A DNA stretch of 64,000 bases, taken from contig NC_091355.1 of assembly GCF_038502225.1 (NCBI RefSeq), positions 11,091,948 to 11,155,947 on the forward strand, in the 5' to 3' direction. Positions 1 through 9,719 of this stretch are shown piece after piece. The translations under genes were made by a program, and so were the position numbers. Below the pieces are notes generated by a model. The model saw nothing but the letters and a program-made list of their open reading frames with translations. It searched no databases and was not told the origin of the DNA. Numbering within the stretch: position 1 is the stretch's first letter; every line of letters begins with the position of its first letter. This DNA is from Cherax quadricarinatus (lineage: Eukaryota; Arthropoda; Malacostraca; Decapoda; Parastacidae).

Positions 1-76
1 CCACAAGGAGGCCTGGTCACAGACCGAGCCGCGGGGGCGTTGACCCCCGGAACTCTCTCCAGGTAAACTCCAGGAG
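1..76 (+). mobile_element. LINE B 3' terminal module (fragment)
   Basis: This is the 3' end of local LINE family B, cut by the window edge. It shares the GCGGGGGCGTTGACCCCCGG block and the CTCCAGGTAAACTCCAGG end with the copies at 7558, 30690 (reverse) and 55756. In the longer copies the module encodes the end of the reverse transcriptase ORF. The CGGGGGCGTTGACCCCCG stretch can form a short hairpin. Confidence 0.75.
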
Positions 77-119
77 CAGGGGTGCGGTGGAGACAAGGGA
101 ACACTGTATCAACATCCTG

Positions 120-312
120 GGTCCCAGACTATTCAACATCTTACCAAGAGGAAAACTGGACAAGGTGCCTGATTAACCAGGCTGTGATGGATATGTGGGG
201 CAGTGGGCCTCTAGCAGCAACAGCCTGGTTGACTAGGGAAGCACCAGACGAGCCTTACCCATGGTCGGGCTCAGAGTGTAGAGAAACTCTCGAAACTCTT
301 CAAAGGTACTGC
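120..312 (+). mobile_element. LINE D 3' tail (fragment)
   Basis: The stretch from GATTAACCAGGCTGTGATGG to CTCGAAACTCTTCAAAGG matches the reverse complement of 58508-58690 and, in its last part, of 9118-9160. The preceding GTCCCAGACTATTCAAC reads like the GPRLFN motif at the C-terminus of CR1/L2-type LINE ORFs. I infer a 5'-truncated LINE related to family B. The open frame across it is not a host gene. Confidence 0.55.
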
Positions 313-454
313 TGCGAATTCGATACCGTCAGAGGATTTGGAAACGTCAGTGTACAATGCAACATGAGAATGAGACCGGAAGTGGTTAAGAAAAAGAGAA
401 GCGACTGTAGGTATCTGGGCTTTCGCATAGTACACTAAAAGAAAATATAATAAG

Positions 455-706
455 TGTCCAAGGTCCAAGACTATTCAATAGCCTCCCACCATGCATAAGG
501 GGAATTACCAATAGGCCCCTGACTGCCTTCAAGAGGGAGATGGACAGATATTTAGTCTGTGCCGGATTACCCGGGCTGGGGTTCGTTAGTTGGACTGCGT
601 GCGGTCAGCAGTAACAGCCTTGTTGATCAGGCCCTGATCCAATGGGAGGTCTGGTCATGGACCGGGCTGCGGGGGCGTTGATCCCCGGAATACCTTCCAG
701 GTAGAC
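455..706 (+). mobile_element. LINE B 3' end (fragment, 5'-truncated)
   Basis: Conceptual reading gives GPRLFNSLP, then an RPLTAFKRE-like helix, then the LINE B tail (GLG...VDQ), followed by the conserved GGGGCGTTGATCCCCGGAATA block. It aligns with the C-terminus encoded on the minus strand at 30723-31000. The frame is damaged, so this is a dead 5'-truncated copy. Family placement (CR1-like) rests on the C-terminal motifs only. Confidence 0.7.
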
Positions 707-884
707 ACGGCAGTGGGGAAGAACAAACACGAACTATCGGAACTTCCCAGAGGGGAATTGAAAAATTAGATGCTAAAGGAACATATAAAGGTGGCAACTA
801 CAAACCGACAGCAGTGGCATTAAAATTATCATGGAGAAGCGCTAAACCCATAGGGATTATTCTCTTCAGAACGCCTTTTCTCTC

Positions 885-970
885 TAGGCTAGAATATTGC
901 AGTACACTAACGGCCCCTTTCAAGGCAGGCGAAACTGCTGACCTGGAGAATATACAGAGAAATGATCTAG
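885..970 (+). mobile_element. LINE B internal fragment
   Basis: The stretch encodes LEYCSTLTAPFKAGETADLENIQR, recognisable against ITAPFKAGEIADLENVQRTF on the minus strand at about 31.2 kb. It is the thumb/connection region downstream of the reverse transcriptase palm. It is short, isolated and immediately followed by SINE sequence. Confidence 0.6.
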
Positions 971-988
971 GGAATATACTGAGAACTG

Positions 989-1270
989 ATCTAGGGAATT
1001 GGAGCACAGATTCAATTCCTTATATCAAGAGCCTCTCACCAGCATCAAGGAATGTTCCCTTGAGGGGAGTGGTATTAAAAGTCCTTCAGCAGCATCAAAG
1101 AGCCATCTTCTTCTCTTTGCGCCTCCCTCCCCTGTCTTGTTTCTTGCTTGCCTTGAAGATCTGTTCCGAGGAATTGGAGCTGCTCTCCGCTACCTGGAAT
1201 TAACCCCCGATTGTTTCCCCATTCTACAGGTGCGGTGTGACCTACACAGGTTTAGCGCTTCCCCGTTAAC
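989..1270. repeat. two degenerate copies of the GCGCTAAACC SINE
   Basis: Positions 989-1068 hold the hairpin half of the SINE in plus sense (GGGAATTGGAGCACAGATTC, AAGAGCCTCTCACCAGCATCAAGG). Positions 1131-1270 hold an inverted, more diverged copy ending AGGTTTAGCGCTTCCCC. The window therefore carries head-to-tail opposed SINE halves here. Both are decayed compared with the copies at 27458 and 57313. Confidence 0.55.
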
Positions 1271-2508
1271 ATAAGCTTGTTTGTCTTTCTTCCAACAACT
1301 ATCATGGAAGAGTTAATGTGACGCCTTGGATCAAAAGCCTCTCGTCGACATCAAGTTAATACATCGAGAAAAGATAATGTGATGTCTTGGATCAAAGCAT
1401 CGACCACTAAAGAAGCGTTGACGACACCAGCGAGCTTCAGGATGATGAGAAGCTGACGTAGGAGTGCAAGATGTTGCAAAACTCTGTAATGTGTGCAATG
1501 TAACACACTATTCCACTAAATAGAAACAATAATAATTATAATAATTAGAAGCTAACGTACGGGTGCAGAGGCTCAGTAATGAGTACAATGTAACTATTCC
1601 AGTAAATAGAAAAAATCAATAATAATAAAGTTAAGCGCTAAACCCGAAAGGGCCATGCAGAAACAACTATAAAGAGAATGATATGCAACTTATGTCAATC
1701 AGATGTGAAAAATTCTGGCAAGTACGTCCGATTTTTCAATGAAGCTAATACATAGCTTGGCTTGTGTTATGTAGGGTTCTGCATGACATTGTAATGTATA
1801 AACAGTAGAGAAGCGTGCCATAATAGTATGAATGTTATAATTGTAAAGCATAATTTTATAATTCATAATGTGCATTTGGGGGTACCGTAAAGTACTTTAA
1901 ACTGTAAATGTAAGGAAATCCTGCCAGGGATTTATTTTCCAACTGTTTTGGTTAGCGGGTGAGCGTGGCTTGGGGGTAGTCAATGTAGTCAGCATAGCAT
2001 GGAGGCTGGCGTCGGAGACGCCGTGTATTTAAGCTAAATTTTGTAGTTGTGTACTCCTTTTGTTTAGCTAACTCAAGCCATAGGCTCTTCTATGGTTTAC
2101 TTGTATGCTCACCCAGGCTCTGACATGGTCAGGGTGCTGTGGGATGAGTGAGGAAATAAGAAATGGGGTCGGTATTGGAGTAGTGAAGGGGCGCTGGTTA
2201 GGCTGTGTGTATGTTTTGCTGGACTCTCCTGGAGCCTGCTTCTTGTGTGCCGTTATTTGGGCGTTTAGGATTGGATATATATGAAGGTGTTTTCTAGAGT
2301 GTGTATATATGGTTAACCCTCTGTTAACCAACCCATTGAAGTAACAAATGCTGGTTTAACGCTTTGTTTTATCTGGGATAGCCCTGGGTGGCCGGTTTCT
2401 GCCTGAGATGTGTGTGACTTTTACCTTTGCCCTTAGACAAGGCTTAAGCCCCCAGGTAATCCCACCTTTCTGCGTAATAGCTTGATACCAAGAAGCAGAG
2501 AGGCACAC
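1271..2508. other. unassigned AT-rich sequence with SINE traces
   Basis: No coding region is recognised. A SINE remnant is visible at about 1610-1660 (AATAATAATAAAGTTAAGCGCTAAACCCG). At 1310-1400 a motif (GTGACGCCTTGGATCAAAAG, then GTGATGTCTTGGATCAAAGC) is repeated at about 65-bp spacing. The rest shows no feature I can name. Confidence 0.5.
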
Positions 2509-2590
2509 ACTGATCGTTCTTGACTTTTCAAGAGATGAGCCGAGTTGTAATCAACTCTGCTCATCTCTTGAAAAGTCTAGAACGATCAGT
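2509..2590. repeat. 82-nt near-perfect hairpin
   Basis: The outer arms 2509-2540 and 2559-2590 are reverse complements over 32 bp with one mismatch. The inner part (GAGTTG TAAT CAACTC) also pairs, so almost the whole 82 nt folds into one stem with a TAAT loop. No flanking target duplication was clear. It could be a local inverted duplication, a minimal foldback element or a small-RNA precursor. Confidence 0.8.
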
Positions 2591-2773
2591 TATTTGACAT
2601 CAACAAAAAGGATATAAATAAGATGCTGAAAATATATACGTGAGAAATCACGAAAGTGCCTGGAAATTCACTATTTTTTTTTCACAGTGGTTATTTGGCA
2701 TGCTGTGATGTCACTTGTTTATTGCAATCTTACTGCTCATTTCCACCCCCCGTGGCTCGTCTTGCGCACACAC

Positions 2774-2775
<2 letters not shown>

Positions 2776-2826
<51 letters not shown>
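2776..2826. repeat. (AT)n microsatellite
   Basis: About 25 uninterrupted AT units follow a short (CA)n run. Apparent open frames of alternating Tyr-Ile are artefacts of the dinucleotide repeat. Confidence 0.95.
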
Positions 2827-2829
<3 letters not shown>

Positions 2830-3264
2830 GGTATACAAAAAATTGGAGTGGAACATTTATATAAATAATATAGATTATGCAAAATAATTGCAGGTAATTG
2901 CGGCTCTTGTGCACCTTCAACAGCGCAACAGTATGCATGTTTAAAACAGGCGAGATGCACACTATTGAGAATGGTTGGGTGAAAATGTGAGCGGCTTCAT
3001 AGCTTTTTTCATTCCCGTGTTAGGAGTACTTGCAGGTGCTCTGGGTCACCAGCTGTGTACATAGGAGTGGTCGGATGGTTAAGTAATGAAGTCTAAGCAT
3101 TCCTGCACGAACATCCTATAGGTGACGTAGCTCGTCTTATTACGTATGCGAACAAGATACACTATACATGTTCACCACTAATATATAACCCTATCCTAAG
3201 TGACAAGCTGCAGACAGATTCTACACGGGATAACACACGTGTTGTGCAAGATGCACTTCACGTG
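2830..3264. other. no feature recognised
   Basis: Unique-looking sequence; no coding or repeat assignment could be supported from this window. Confidence 0.4.
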
Positions 3265-3301
3265 TGTAGGATCAGACACTACGCCAGTGTCTGATCCTAC
3301 A
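3265..3301. repeat. perfect 16-bp stem hairpin
   Basis: Arms TGTAGGATCAGACACT and AGTGTCTGATCCTACA are exact reverse complements around ACGCC. The surrounding sequence repeats short blocks (GTGCAAGATGCA, CACGTGT), which suggests local duplication. There is no T-tract and no adjacent gene, so a terminator role is not supported. Confidence 0.8.
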
Positions 3302-4216
3302 GAATACCTTCCTACATGACAGTACACGTGTGCAAGATGCAATACGCATGTACACCACGAGAGCCTATGTTCCAACATCATAACTATAAATGATATTCAA
3401 GAATACGTAACGAGCCACGCCACTTGCAAAACACATACACACAAACATATAATAGTAGTAGAATGACAGACTAATCATCGAGGGAAGTACTACTCTTAAT
3501 GATGTACAAAGTCTTGCACTCTGCCGTGATTACATTCAAAGAAATCTCTAAACCCTCAGAGGGAGGTTATACAACTGGGAAATGGGAAGTAATGAGGTTC
3601 GATCCAAGGAAAATGAAGTGGATTAACAGGCCTTAACTGTCATCACAACACCCCACCCCATTAAAAGAACATTCTGCCTTACAAGGAAGTTCTAGGACTT
3701 CTCTGCGGGTAAAGAGGGTTGTGGGCGAGATGTTTATGTACCGACCAAGACATTTACTAAGGAATAATATCAACTTCCCACCAGGTGAGGGTTCCTGGTG
3801 GAAAATATTATATTTAAGAGGACGAGTTAAATCCACGAGGATTATATAGCACTTAAGGAACGTCAAGTAATCAGGTTTTACCTGAGGGGAAAAGAGGTCC
3901 AATTCCTTAGACCAAGAGCCCCTCATGGGAATCAATGAACCCCTCATTAAAGGTGTGGGTGGGAATTCATCAATGTTAACAAATTTTTCACTGGCACCAA
4001 ATTGTCTTTGATGGGTCTTACTAGCCATGGAGAAGCACTGTATCCCCACCAACTAATCCAGTGGTAAACGACCAAAGCCGTCATATAGTGCCTAAACCAC
4101 CAGTTTCGTGCTTGCTTCCCTAAACCCCAGTTTAGATTTACCGGGGTATCCTACGATAAATTCTACATAATGTATTATACAAAACCATCGTTAAAAATTA
4201 AATCAGTGCACGAAAC
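3302..4216. other. unassigned, with degenerate SINE copies
   Basis: Two decayed SINE-like segments can be seen. One at 3540-3600 has CTAAACCCTCAGAGG and a tRNA-type B-box-like GGTTCGATCC. The other at 3808-3930 has AGGATTATATAGC, then TCCAATTCCTTAGACCAAGAGCCCCTCA. A 139-codon minus-strand frame over 3633-4052 runs through this repeat and has no recognisable domain. Confidence 0.45.
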
Positions 4217-4305
4217 CTGGAGTTTACCTGGAGTCTAATCATATATCCTCCGACTGGAGAGGGTTTCGGGGATCAACGCCCCCGCAGCCCGGTCTGAGTT
4301 CACAA
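4217..4305 (-). mobile_element. LINE B 3' end (short fragment)
   Basis: The stretch contains CTGGAGTTTACCTGGAG, GAGAGGGTTTCGGGGATCAACGCCCCCGC and CCCGGTCTGAG, the reverse complement of the family B end. A short insertion (TCTAATCATATATCCTCCGAC) interrupts it after the first block. Confidence 0.65.
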
Positions 4306-5405
4306 CACTATCTAGACCTCGGCTGTCACAGTGGTTCAAGCGTCATTTTCACACCAGATGCCAGCCAGATAAATACAAAAACTGAAAATATTGCCTGCAT
4401 ACGTTCAAATCTCCCACCGAGGTTCTAATGTCAAATATTTAACAAATGTATTGAATATCGTAAAACAGGATAAGAGATTAATCGTAAATGTAAACACAGC
4501 GATCGAATCGGGGGACGCGAGTTAATAAGTAAACACAAACTTCATCTGTTTGGAGAAATATTAATTTCAAACTGTACTTATATTTCGGACGATTCACGAT
4601 TCGAGAAAGGTATCCCTGTAGTGCACAACCCCAGTCCCCATGTAGCTCACTAAACCCGAAAAACCATAGTGAAGAATGCAGTATAAGTTCGCAATGCGTT
4701 GAAGATTTAAGTGAAAAAGAAAAGACATTCACAAGTTATAACACACATTAATATTACAATTTTTTTTAAATAAAAATTGACGAATTATGACACAGCCCAA
4801 AACAAATTAAGATTTTCCACCAAGGAAGATCAACTTCAAAACTTTAAAGTCAGACTGAAGAAGAATTCTGTAATTCTCGTAGAGATCAATATCCCATAAT
4901 ATAAGTCCGAAACCGATTAGAATTGGCATTATCAGATTGAACGTCTGAACCTAATCAGTCTTCAGAGGAATTCACAAATTTACTAAGGTCAAATAAACTA
5001 TAAACTTGCTCAAAATAGTTTTGCTGAACCTGACTCTAGATCACTCTGTACAAATAATATCTAAGTTATTGTAACTGTGTTATGGTCAACGCATTGCTTG
5101 TTGAAGATATGGTAGTGCAGTGGGAAATAAGCTGGCCCAATCATGGCCAATTATTATAGAATACTTTGAATTATTAATAAATTTTACTTCCTGATCAAAT
5201 ATGGCTGAGACATATAGAGGATGATTTTCCTAATTGTTCAAAAATGACGACATTTACAGACCTTCCTCGGCTAATTAAATCATTCTTAACTTTCCAACAA
5301 ATTTCAATACAACAGATAATAGACGGTAATTGTCCTTACTTTGATGTTCTAATTACTACTTATGTCATAACCAACAAGTGAAAATATTTATCAATGTTCC
5401 CCCTG
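4306..5405. other. no feature recognised
   Basis: AT-rich sequence with no supportable gene, RNA or repeat call. Confidence 0.4.
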
Positions 5406-5446
5406 AGCTGAGAGTCTACTCACCTATTTGTGGTTGCAGGGGTCGA

Positions 5447-5607
5447 TTATTATTATAATCAAGGGGGAAGCGCTAAACCCGGAGGATTATACAGCGCCTG
5501 GGGGGGGATGTGGAAGGCATTCAGGCTTAATTCGGGGAATTGGAGCACAGATCCAATTCCCTAAATCAAGAGCCCCTCACCAACATCAAGGAACCTTCCT
5601 TGAGGGG
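5447..5607 (+). mobile_element. SINE copy with target duplication, inserted in LINE A
   Basis: A 161-bp short element begins TTATTATTATAATCAAGGGG and ends CCTTCCTTGAGGGG. It is flanked by the 12-bp direct repeat TGCAGGGGTCGA (5435-5446 and 5608-5619), which reads through in uninterrupted LINE A copies. It contains GCGCTAAACCCGG, ACAGCGCC, and two hairpins (GGGGAATTGGAGC...CAATTCCC; AAGGAACCTTCCTT). The strand given is the one reading GCGCTAAACCC. The (ATT)n end looks like a 3' tail, so the transcribed strand may be the opposite one. Confidence 0.88.
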
Positions 5608-7340
5608 TGCAGGGGTCGAGTCATAGCTCCTGGCCCCGCCTCTTCACTGATCGCTAATAGGTCCTCTCTCTACCTGCTCCATGAGCTTTATCAAACCTCA
5701 TCTTAAAACAATGTATGGTTCCTGCCTCCACTACGTCACTAGCCAGAGTATTCCACTTCCTGACAATTATGACTAAATAAATACTTCCTAACATCTCTGA
5801 CTTATCTGAATCTTCAACTTTCAATTGTGACCCCTTGTTTCTGTGTCCCATCTCTGGAACATTCTGTCTCTGTCCACCTTGTTAATTCCTCGCAGTATTT
5901 TGTATGTTGTTATCATGTCTTCCCTAATCCTCCTGTCCTCCAGTGTCGTCAGGTCGATTTCCCTTAACTTTTCTTCGTAGGACATTCCCCTTAACTCTGG
6001 AATTAGTCTTGTTACAAACCTTTGCAGTTTCTCTAATTTCTTGACCTGCTTGACCAGGTATGAGTTCAAAACTGGTGCTGTATAGTCCAGGATGGACCAG
6101 ACGTACATGGTGTACATTGTCTTGAACGATTCCTTACTGAGGTATCGGAACGCTATTCTCAGGTTTGCTAGGCGCCCATATGCTGCAGCAGTTATCTGAC
6201 TGATGTGCGCTTCAGGAGATGTGCTCGGTATTATACTCACCCCAAGATTCTTTTCCTTGAGCGAGGTTTGCAGTCCTTGGCTACCTAGCCTATACTCTGT
6301 CTGCGGTCTTTGCCCTTCCCCGATCTTCATGACTTTGCATTTGACGGGGTTAAATTCTAGGAGCCAGTTGCTGGACCACACATCCAGCCTATCCAGGTCT
6401 CTTTGTAGTCCTGCCTGATCCTCGTCCGATTTAATTCTCCTCATTAACTTCACATCATCTGCAAACGGACACTTCTAAGTCTATCCCTTCCGCCATGTCG
6501 TTCACGTATACCAAAACCAGCACTGGTCCTAGGACTGATCCCTGTGGAACCCCGCTCGTCACAGGTGCCCACTCTGACACCTCGTCACGTACCATGATTC
6601 GTTGTTGACTCCCTGTTAAGTATTCTCTGATCCATTGCAGTGCTCTTCCTGTTATGTTTACCTGATCCTCTAACTTCTGCACTAATCTCTTGTGAGGAAC
6701 TGTCGAAGTCTTCTTGCAGTCCAAGAAAATGCAATCTACCCACCCCTCCCTCTTGTCTTACTTCCGTTACCTTGTCATAAAACTCCAATAGGTTTGTGAC
6801 ACAGGATTTTTCTTCCCTGGATCCGTGCTGGTTGTCGTTTATAAGCTTGTTCCATTCCAGGTGCTCCACCACTCTCTTCCTGATAATCTCCATGACTTTG
6901 CACACTATACACGTCAGTGACACTGGTCTGTAGTTTAGTGCCTCGTGTCTGTCTCCTTTCTTAAAAATGGGGACTACATTTGCCGTCTTCCATACCTCAG
7001 GTAGTGGCCCAGTTTCAGCGGATGTGTTGAAAATTGCTGTTAGACACAAACACAGCACTTCTTTTCCCTCTCTAAGGACCCACGGAAAGATGCCCGGTCC
7101 CACCGCCTTTGAGGTATCAAGTTCACTTAACAGCTTCATTTCCTCCTCGGTTGTGTGCATTTCATCCAGCACTTTTTGATATATCCCTACCCCTCCTCCC
7201 TATTTTGACTTCCCGGAGTCCTTTCTGTCTCCACTGTAAATACTTCCTTAAATCTCATGTTGAGCTCCTCAAATACTTCTTGGTCGTTTCTTGCGAGCTC
7301 CCCACCTTCCTTCCTCAGCCTGATTACCTGGTTCTTGTGA

Positions 7341-7398
7341 TTGAAATCACCCATGTGAGCTCACACGGGTGATTGAAATCACCCGTGTGAGCTCTTCT
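7341..7398. repeat. triplicated palindromic AATCACCCGTGTGAGCTC block
   Basis: The block GAAATCACCC(A/G)TGTGAGCTC occurs twice in plus and once in minus sense within 58 bp, exactly at the deletion junction of the LINE A copy. AGAGCTCAC belongs to the LINE sequence itself, so the array probably arose during the deletion. Confidence 0.7.
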
Positions 7399-7436
7399 GG
7401 CCACCTCAGCTAGTGTGTCCACCATTACCCTGTTAC

Positions 7437-7459
7437 TGTGTGTGTGTGTGTGTGTGTGT
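7437..7459. repeat. short (GT)n microsatellite
   Basis: A run of about 11 GT units at the truncated 5' edge of the LINE A copy. The second LINE A copy at 7950-8451 also ends at a (GT)n tract. Confidence 0.85.
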
Positions 7460-7526
7460 AATGCCTTACGTCACTATTCATTAGTACCGATTTCTGAGTT
7501 TGCTTTACTGGTTCTCACTCGCTGAT

Positions 7527-7775
7527 TAATATAATAAAAAAGAAGCGCTAACCCACCCCTGGCTGCCTTCAAGAGAGCTGGACAGATACCTAAAGTCAGT
7601 GCCGGATCAGCCGGGCTGTGGCTCGTACGTCGGACTGCGTGCGGCCAGCAGTAACAGCCTAGTTGATCAGGCCCTGATCCATCGGGAGGCCTGGTCATGG
7701 ACCGGGCCGCGGGGGCGTTGATCCCCGGAATAACCTCCAGGTAACCCACCAGGGTCATACAGCGCCGCTCTCAAT
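7527..7775 (+). mobile_element. SINE (subtype with AAAAAAGAAGCGC) split by LINE B
   Basis: Positions 7527-7557 (ATATAATAAAAAAGAAGCGCTAACCCACC) and 7751-7775 (AGGGTCATACAGCGCC) are two halves of a SINE. A LINE B fragment with an 8-bp duplication lies between them. The same subtype starts at 38653. Confidence 0.7.
7558..7742 (+). mobile_element. LINE B 3' module inserted in a SINE
   Basis: This is a 5'-truncated 185-bp copy starting in the LAAFKRAGQIPK-type helix and ending CCGGAATAACCTCCAGGT. Direct repeats AACCCACC at 7550-7557 and 7743-7750 are the likely target duplication, and the host SINE reads through when the insert is removed. It shows that LINE B moved after this SINE did. Confidence 0.8.
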
Positions 7776-7849
7776 GACAAAGCAATTAGGTCATTTGAAG
7801 AAGTTAGAGCCTCGGATGTTTTAGCATTGACCATCCCCCAAGATGCGAC

Positions 7850-7938
7850 CCATAACAGTCGACTAACACCCAGGTACCTACTTACTGGTAGGTGAACAGA
7901 GGCAACGAGTGTAAGGAGACTTGCCCATACGTTTCGCC
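7850..7938 (-). repeat. tRNA-like SINE 2 (fragment)
   Basis: The reverse complement contains GTTGCCTCTGTTCACCTACCAGTAAGTAGGTACCTGGGTG. It resembles 16590-16680, where a B-box-like GGTTCCAATCC precedes the same GTAAATAGG.ACCTGG end. I infer a tRNA-derived SINE distinct from the GCGCTAAACC SINE. Confidence 0.5.
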
Positions 7939-7949
7939 CTGTGTGTGTG

Positions 7950-8551
<602 letters not shown>

Positions 8552-8867
8552 TGCGTGCGCGCCCACACACACATCCAAGTTCTATAGAAAAAAATATGTA
8601 TTATTGTCAGGGATAAACATTACCAACATGAAATCATTTTAATAGCATATTTTGCTGTCATAAAATCTTTTCATGCAGTTCAGACGTCAATAAAGCTTCG
8701 TGCTGGCTTGTTATGGTAAGTTATAATAAAATATGTATGCGAGAGTGGGCGTTGATAAGGCTTACTGATATATACTAATACCAATAGATTAGCAGTCAAA
8801 ACTAAACCTAAGGATAATACTGAGAAATACCGGTATGTATTTTCCTCCTTGCAAACAGTAACCAGCC
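8552..8867. other. no feature recognised
   Basis: Unassigned sequence between the (GT)n tract and a LINE B tail. Confidence 0.4.
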
Positions 8868-8916
8868 TGCGGGGGCGCTGACCCCTGAAACCCTCTCCAG
8901 GTAAACTCCAGGGTCT
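8868..8916 (+). mobile_element. LINE B extreme 3' end (fragment)
   Basis: CCTGCGGGGGCGCTGACCCCTGAAACCCTCTCCAGGTAAACTCCAGG matches the last about 48 bp of LINE B. Confidence 0.6.
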
Positions 8917-9719
8917 GGGAAAGTGTGAAAAACTGGTAAAATTGCACATTAAATATAATTACATAAAGAGGAGAACTGTAAAGTCAAACTTTCTATCCAC
9001 CTCAAACTTTGAAAGTAATTTTCATCCAAGTCAGAACATCCTTGCATTATGCTTGAAACTAAAATCCCTTTTGAGAATCAGGTAACAAATCGGATGTTTC
9101 CTACTTCTGATATACCTTTGATGAGTTCCGAGTTTTTCTATTTCCAGAGCCTAAGAAGGTAGGCTGGACCAAAGAAAGCAACATTCACCATCAATCAATA
9201 TCTGCTTTTCCAGAAGTGCACAGACATCACCATGCAAATGTAACACCAAACCGCAGTAATCCCACCCCAGTGTACTTGCCACCTCCAGAACGTAAGTTCA
9301 TCTAGCCAATTTCCCCTGAATCCCGTCAGAAATGTTACCTTACACTCTAGTAGTAGGTCGTATCCACAAAACCACTTGTCTCCAATCAACACGCATGCCT
9401 GCAGGATGCTCAAATCCTTACCTCTAAAAACTTCATAATCTTCCCTTAATACCTTTTACATGTCCTTCCATACACCCTAGATTTATACACTAACAACCTA
9501 TCTTGCTTCATCGTGTCCAGAACCATGTCATCATCCTCTACTGTCTCCTGAATTGTACTTATCATACCAACATACATCTAAGTACATCACTGCCTCCTCA
9601 CCAATATCGAAAACGCCGTCACACTCGTGCAAAAATACTAAATCACAATACTTTGGCATTAATAATTTTATATCTGTTGACACTTTTCTTTCCACCTTCA
9701 AAAATATCAGTTACTTTTT
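8917..9719. other. mostly unassigned, short LINE D remnant
   Basis: Positions 9118-9160 (GATGAGTTCCGAGTTTTTCTATTTCCAGAGCC) match the LINE D tail at 58514, minus strand. Nothing else could be assigned. Confidence 0.4.

Larger units (their letters stand above)
5406..7436 (-). pseudogene. LINE A retrotransposon, degraded and internally deleted
   Basis: This minus-strand copy belongs to the same family as the long ORF at 22210-25098. The 3' end (5406-5446) is split from the body by a SINE at 5447-5607. Broken frames at 7172-6585, 6724-6455 and 6453-5821 encode the fingers and palm ([24 protein letters not shown]) and the C-terminal LEDRRIREDMITTYKILRGI region. The palm is interrupted just before the FADD box. 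Matches to the intact copy run up to 7341. Then 7393-7436 matches the endonuclease region, so about 740 bp between them is missing and replaced by an inverted repeat. Function would be target-primed reverse transcription, and this copy is dead. Confidence 0.85.

Noticed and set aside
3633..4052. 139-codon minus-strand frame
   Set aside because: Overlaps degenerate SINE sequence and shows no protein family motif.
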